Shown here one piece after another: positions 6,150 through 7,509 of a stretch of DNA of 7,509 nucleotides. Both the position numbers and the translations under genes were made by a program. The stretch covers positions 1 to 7,509 of the forward strand of contig UQJV01000061.1 in assembly GCA_900541475.1 (NCBI GenBank), written 5' to 3'. The notes under the pieces were generated by a model. The model was given only the letters and a program-made list of their open reading frames with translations, did no database searches and was not told where the DNA came from. Numbering within the stretch: the first letter of the stretch is position 1; each line of letters opens with the position of its first letter. This stretch comes from an uncultured Collinsella sp. Lineage in GTDB: Bacteria; Actinomycetota; Coriobacteriia; Coriobacteriales; Coriobacteriaceae.

Positions 6150-6168
6150 TTCTTTTGGGCTGGCAGCC

Positions 6169-6177
6169 TGCTAGGAT
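6169..6177 (+). promoter_or_regulatory. Possible extended -10 promoter of queA
   Basis: TGC-TAGGAT fits TGnTAnnnT. A start near 6184 would leave about 30 bases of leader with the AAGGAG ribosome binding site at 6200-6205. It may be an internal promoter supplementing read-through from queH. No convincing -35 is present. Confidence 0.35.
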
Positions 6178-6213
6178 GTAGAGCGGACTTTAGCTAAATA
6201 AGGAGTATCCGAC

Positions 6214-7431
6214 GTGTCTATGCGTACCGATGATTTTGACTACAACCTTCCCGAGGAACTGATCGCCCAGGCTCCTGCCGAGCCGCGCGATTCCTGCCGC
6301 CTGCTGGTGGTGGATCGCAAGGGCTCCCAGGCGGGAGCGCCGCTGGAGCACGGCGGTACCGTTGAGCACCGCATCTTCCGCGACATCATCGACTATATCG
6401 AGCCGGGCGACGTGCTCGTCATCAACCAGACGCGCGTGATGCCGGCCCGTCTGATCGGTCGCAAGACGGGCTCGGGCGGCGTGGTCGAGACCCTGCTGCT
6501 CAAGCGCCGTGAGGACGTTGACCCGCTGGGTCACGTTTGGGAGTGTCTGGTCAAGCCGGGTAAGCGCCTGAAGCCCGGTGCACAGATTGAGTATCGCGCC
6601 GGTGGCGCCCATGCGCCCGAGGGGGCTCCCGTGGTGCTGACGGCCGAGGTCGTCGACTTTGTCACTGATAGCCGCGGCGGCCGCCTGGTGCGTTTTGAGC
6701 CGGCCGGCTGCAATGCCGCCGGCGACCCGCGCACGCTTGACGAGGCCATCCATGCTGCCGGCCACGTGCCGCTGCCGCCCTATATTACCGATTACGAGGG
6801 CGATCCCGAGAAGTACCAGACCGTCTACGCCATGAAGGAGGAGCACTCGGCTGCCGCTCCCACGGCGGGTCTGCACTTTACCCCCGAGCTCATGGCCGCT
6901 ATTGAGGCCAAGGGAGCGAAGTTTGCCGCCGTCGAGCTCGAGGTTGGCATCGATACCTTCCGTCTGGTGGAGGAGGATGACCCCACGCAGCACGTCATGC
7001 ACACCGAGCGCTACCACGTGTCGCAGGAGGTGGTCGACGCCGTGCACAAGGCGAAGGCCGAGGGGCATCGCGTAATCGCCGTCGGCACCACCGCAGTGCG
7101 CTCGCTCGAGAGCGCGTTTGATGCGGACGCGCCGGTGTCCGATCCGGCTGTGACGGCGCGCTATTTTGAGGGCCGTGAGGACGGCGCCGACACGCTCGGC
7201 CGCGGCGACATCGTGGTGCGCGAGAACGCGACGACGCAGCTCTACCTCATGCCTGGCTCGACCTATCACGTGGTCGACGCGCTGATCACGAACTTCCACG
7301 TGCCGCGCTCCACGCTCATGATGCTCGTGAGCGCACTTGCTACCCGCGACCAGATTATGGATGCCTACGCCGCCGCTATCGAGCAGCGCTACCGCTTCTT
7401 CAGCTTTGGCGACGCCATGCTTATCTTGTAA
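6214..7431 (+). CDS. queA: S-adenosylmethionine:tRNA ribosyltransferase-isomerase QueA
   Basis: Encodes 405 residues. QueA transfers and isomerises the ribosyl part of S-adenosylmethionine onto preQ1 in the wobble position of GUN-anticodon tRNAs, giving epoxyqueuosine. Family motifs run the whole length: DFDYNLPEELIAQAP (7-21), NQTRVMPARL (71-80), GHVPLPPYI (183-191), YQTVYA (201-206), AAPTAGLHFT (214-223), GTTAVRSLES (291-300), LITNFHVPRSTLMML (357-371) and RYRFFSFGDAMLI (392-404). It is longer than the usual 340-360 residues because of small insertions near 36-52, 160-175 and 302-340. The start is GTG at 6214: AAGGAG ends 8 bases before it, while the in-frame ATG at 6220 would be 14 bases away. 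It follows queH by 64 bases and its stop lies within a palindrome that probably ends the transcript. No tgt gene is visible in the window; it may lie elsewhere. Confidence 0.98.
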   Translation: MSMRTDDFDYNLPEELIAQAPAEPRDSCRLLVVDRKGSQAGAPLEHGGTVEHRIFRDIIDYIEPGDVLVINQTRVMPARLIGRKTGSGGVVETLLLKRREDVDPLGHVWECLVKPGKRLKPGAQIEYRAGGAHAPEGAPVVLTAEVVDFVTDSRGGRLVRFEPAGCNAAGDPRTLDEAIHAAGHVPLPPYITDYEGDPEKYQTVYAMKEEHSAAAPTAGLHFTPELMAAIEAKGAKFAAVELEVGIDTFRLVEEDDPTQHVMHTERYHVSQEVVDAVHKAKAEGHRVIAVGTTAVRSLESAFDADAPVSDPAVTARYFEGREDGADTLGRGDIVVRENATTQLYLMPGSTYHVVDALITNFHVPRSTLMMLVSALATRDQIMDAYAAAIEQRYRFFSFGDAMLIL

Positions 7432-7459
7432 GTTACGCGGTTCTACGAACCGCGTAACT
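7431..7459. terminator. Perfect 13-bp palindrome at the queA stop codon
   Basis: Bases 7431-7443 are the exact reverse complement of 7447-7459 around a 3-base loop (TAC). The stem begins at the last base of the queA TAA codon. Position and stability suit a transcription terminator or an mRNA-end hairpin, and its symmetry could serve a convergent gene beyond the window. No T-run follows on either strand, so it is not a classic intrinsic terminator. Confidence 0.6.
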
Positions 7460-7509
7460 GCTCGAGGCTGCAAACCCGCCAGAGCGGCAATCTGCCTTTC
7501 AACTTCGGC

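Noticed and set aside
6189..6198. 10-base palindrome TTTAGCTAAA before queA
   Set aside because: A/T-rich and short, just before the ribosome binding site; too likely by chance to call an operator.
6190..7473. 427-codon open frame on the minus strand opposite queA
   Set aside because: Antisense shadow of a gene whose motifs match QueA along its full length. Whether a real convergent gene enters from beyond the right edge cannot be judged from 50 bases.

Overview
This GC-rich window looks like chromosomal housekeeping DNA from a gut-type Actinomycetota, most likely a Coriobacteriia member such as Collinsella. That guess rests on base composition, protein style, the extended -10 style of the promoters and gene content; no search was run. 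There are seven protein-coding genes, no RNA genes, no CRISPR array and no recognisable mobile element. The only non-coding stretch above 150 bases is the divergent intergenic region at 1110-1301.

Layout: (1) 18-1109, minus: conserved protein of unknown function with a phosphate-binding-barrel look and a long disordered N-terminal extension. (2) 1302-1472, plus: a 56-residue single-span membrane protein with its own ribosome binding site and extended -10. (3) 1497-2600, minus: RsmB/NOP-type RNA cytosine-5 methyltransferase. (4) 2660-4810, minus: a 716-residue class I aminoacyl-tRNA synthetase of the methionyl type, upstream of the methyltransferase and probably co-transcribed with it. (5) 4943-5512, plus and divergent from the synthetase: a DUF3267-type membrane zinc-protease-like protein. 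(6) 5574-6149 and (7) 6214-7431, plus: queH and queA, the last two steps of queuosine synthesis on tRNA. A perfect 13-bp palindrome overlaps the queA stop codon. The last 50 bases hold nothing I can name.

The common theme is RNA and translation: an RNA methyltransferase, a tRNA synthetase and two tRNA-modification enzymes. QueA transfers the ribosyl moiety of AdoMet to preQ1 in tRNA to give epoxyqueuosine, and QueH reduces that to queuosine.

The most interesting item is the synthetase. It keeps the methionyl-type fold, the alpha-amino-binding Asp and the residues expected to read a CAU anticodon. However, two of three well-known side-chain-pocket positions are changed (Leu to Glu, His to Tyr), the catalytic KMSKS loop has become KASSS, and there is a roughly 70-residue insertion before the second half of the catalytic core. 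It may be a methionyl-tRNA synthetase paralogue with altered chemistry or amino-acid choice. That is inference from by-eye alignment with the E. coli enzyme.
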